Both the position numbers and the translations under genes were made by a program. A DNA stretch of 21,559 nt from contig CATZDY010000039.1 in assembly GCA_958417755.1 (NCBI GenBank), positions 1-21,559 on the forward strand. The letters are read 5' to 3'. Origin of the DNA: an uncultured Peptococcaceae bacterium (GTDB taxonomy: Bacteria > Bacillota > Desulfotomaculia > Desulfotomaculales > Desulfocucumaceae). A model generated the notes under the pieces. It ran no database searches, had not been told where the DNA came from, and saw only the letters and a list, made by a program, of their open reading frames with translations. Shown one piece after another: positions 21,406-21,559 of this stretch (its first letter is position 1; each line of letters begins with the position of its first letter).

Positions 21406-21559
21406 TTAGCATTGATTATTTTTTTCTAAGGCCAATTGAACAATGGATTCTATCAAATCTTCAAAGGAAATACCAGCAGCCTTTGCAGCATCCGGATATA
21501 GGCTGACTTCAGTCATCCCTGGAATGGTGTTGACCTCTAAAATATAAGGCTTTTCTTCT
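21406..21559 (-). CDS. ddl: D-alanine-D-alanine ligase, C-terminal end (partial at window edge)
   Basis: The minus-strand frame entering from the right edge reads EEKPYILEVNTIPGMTEVSL followed by YPDAAKAAGISFEDLIESIV, ending at TAA (21406-21408). LEVNTIPGMT is the conserved metal/ATP-binding signature of Ddl ligases, which make the D-Ala-D-Ala dipeptide for peptidoglycan. Only about 50 codons are inside the window, so integrity of the rest cannot be judged. Confidence 0.88.
   Translation of the reverse strand, partial: EEKPYILEVNTIPGMTEVSLYPDAAKAAGISFEDLIESIVQLALEKNNQC

Overview
This AT-rich window looks like the chromosome of a strictly anaerobic Gram-positive bacterium of the class Clostridia, perhaps of the Peptococcales type. 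The evidence is: strong AGGAGG-type ribosome sites, several TTG start codons, a soluble NuoE/NuoF-type electron-bifurcation module, a Ktr/Trk potassium channel subunit, a UPF0182 protein and a sporadic methylthio-nucleoside salvage operon. The genus is not identifiable from what I can see. I see no rRNA, tRNA, CRISPR array, phage or intact insertion sequence.

Layout. Positions 1-437 are non-coding, with a pair of TGACCC-containing repeats and a promoter that overlaps an inverted repeat. Positions 447-3533 (+) hold a three-gene operon: a NuoE-like [2Fe-2S] subunit, a NuoF-like flavin/NAD subunit with extra ferredoxin clusters, and a 216-residue multi-cluster protein resembling the N-terminus of NuoG or HydA but with no catalytic domain. 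A strong hairpin terminator follows. An orphan RsiV-like membrane protein (3734-4441, +) ends at a second hairpin shared with convergent genes. From 4509 to the end every gene is on the minus strand.

The minus-strand units, in transcription order within each, are as follows. mtnP-mtnA-ahcY-class II aldolase is a pathway for by-products of S-adenosylmethionine; two of its enzymes carry substitutions suggesting hypoxanthine-type (deaminated) substrates. trkH/ktrB stands alone, with a hairpin abutting its start. A GT4 glycosyltransferase fused to a rubrerythrin-like diiron domain is followed by a UPF0316 membrane protein, a 100-residue unknown and htpG. Then come a small membrane-anchored unknown, and pfkA followed by a radical SAM protein, where pfkA is split by an in-frame TAA. 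The right end holds a 57-residue zinc-ribbon protein, the large UPF0182 membrane protein and a 49-residue membrane peptide. The edge carries the C-terminal end of a D-alanine-D-alanine ligase.

Main points for a second look: in-frame TAA codons in two genes (nuoF-like and pfkA) where the reading frame continues with family-conserved sequence on both sides or directly after; the glycosyltransferase-diiron fusion; the apparently deamination-based SAM salvage operon ending in an aldolase; and the bifurcation module without a catalytic partner. All functional calls are from motif recognition by eye; no database search was run.
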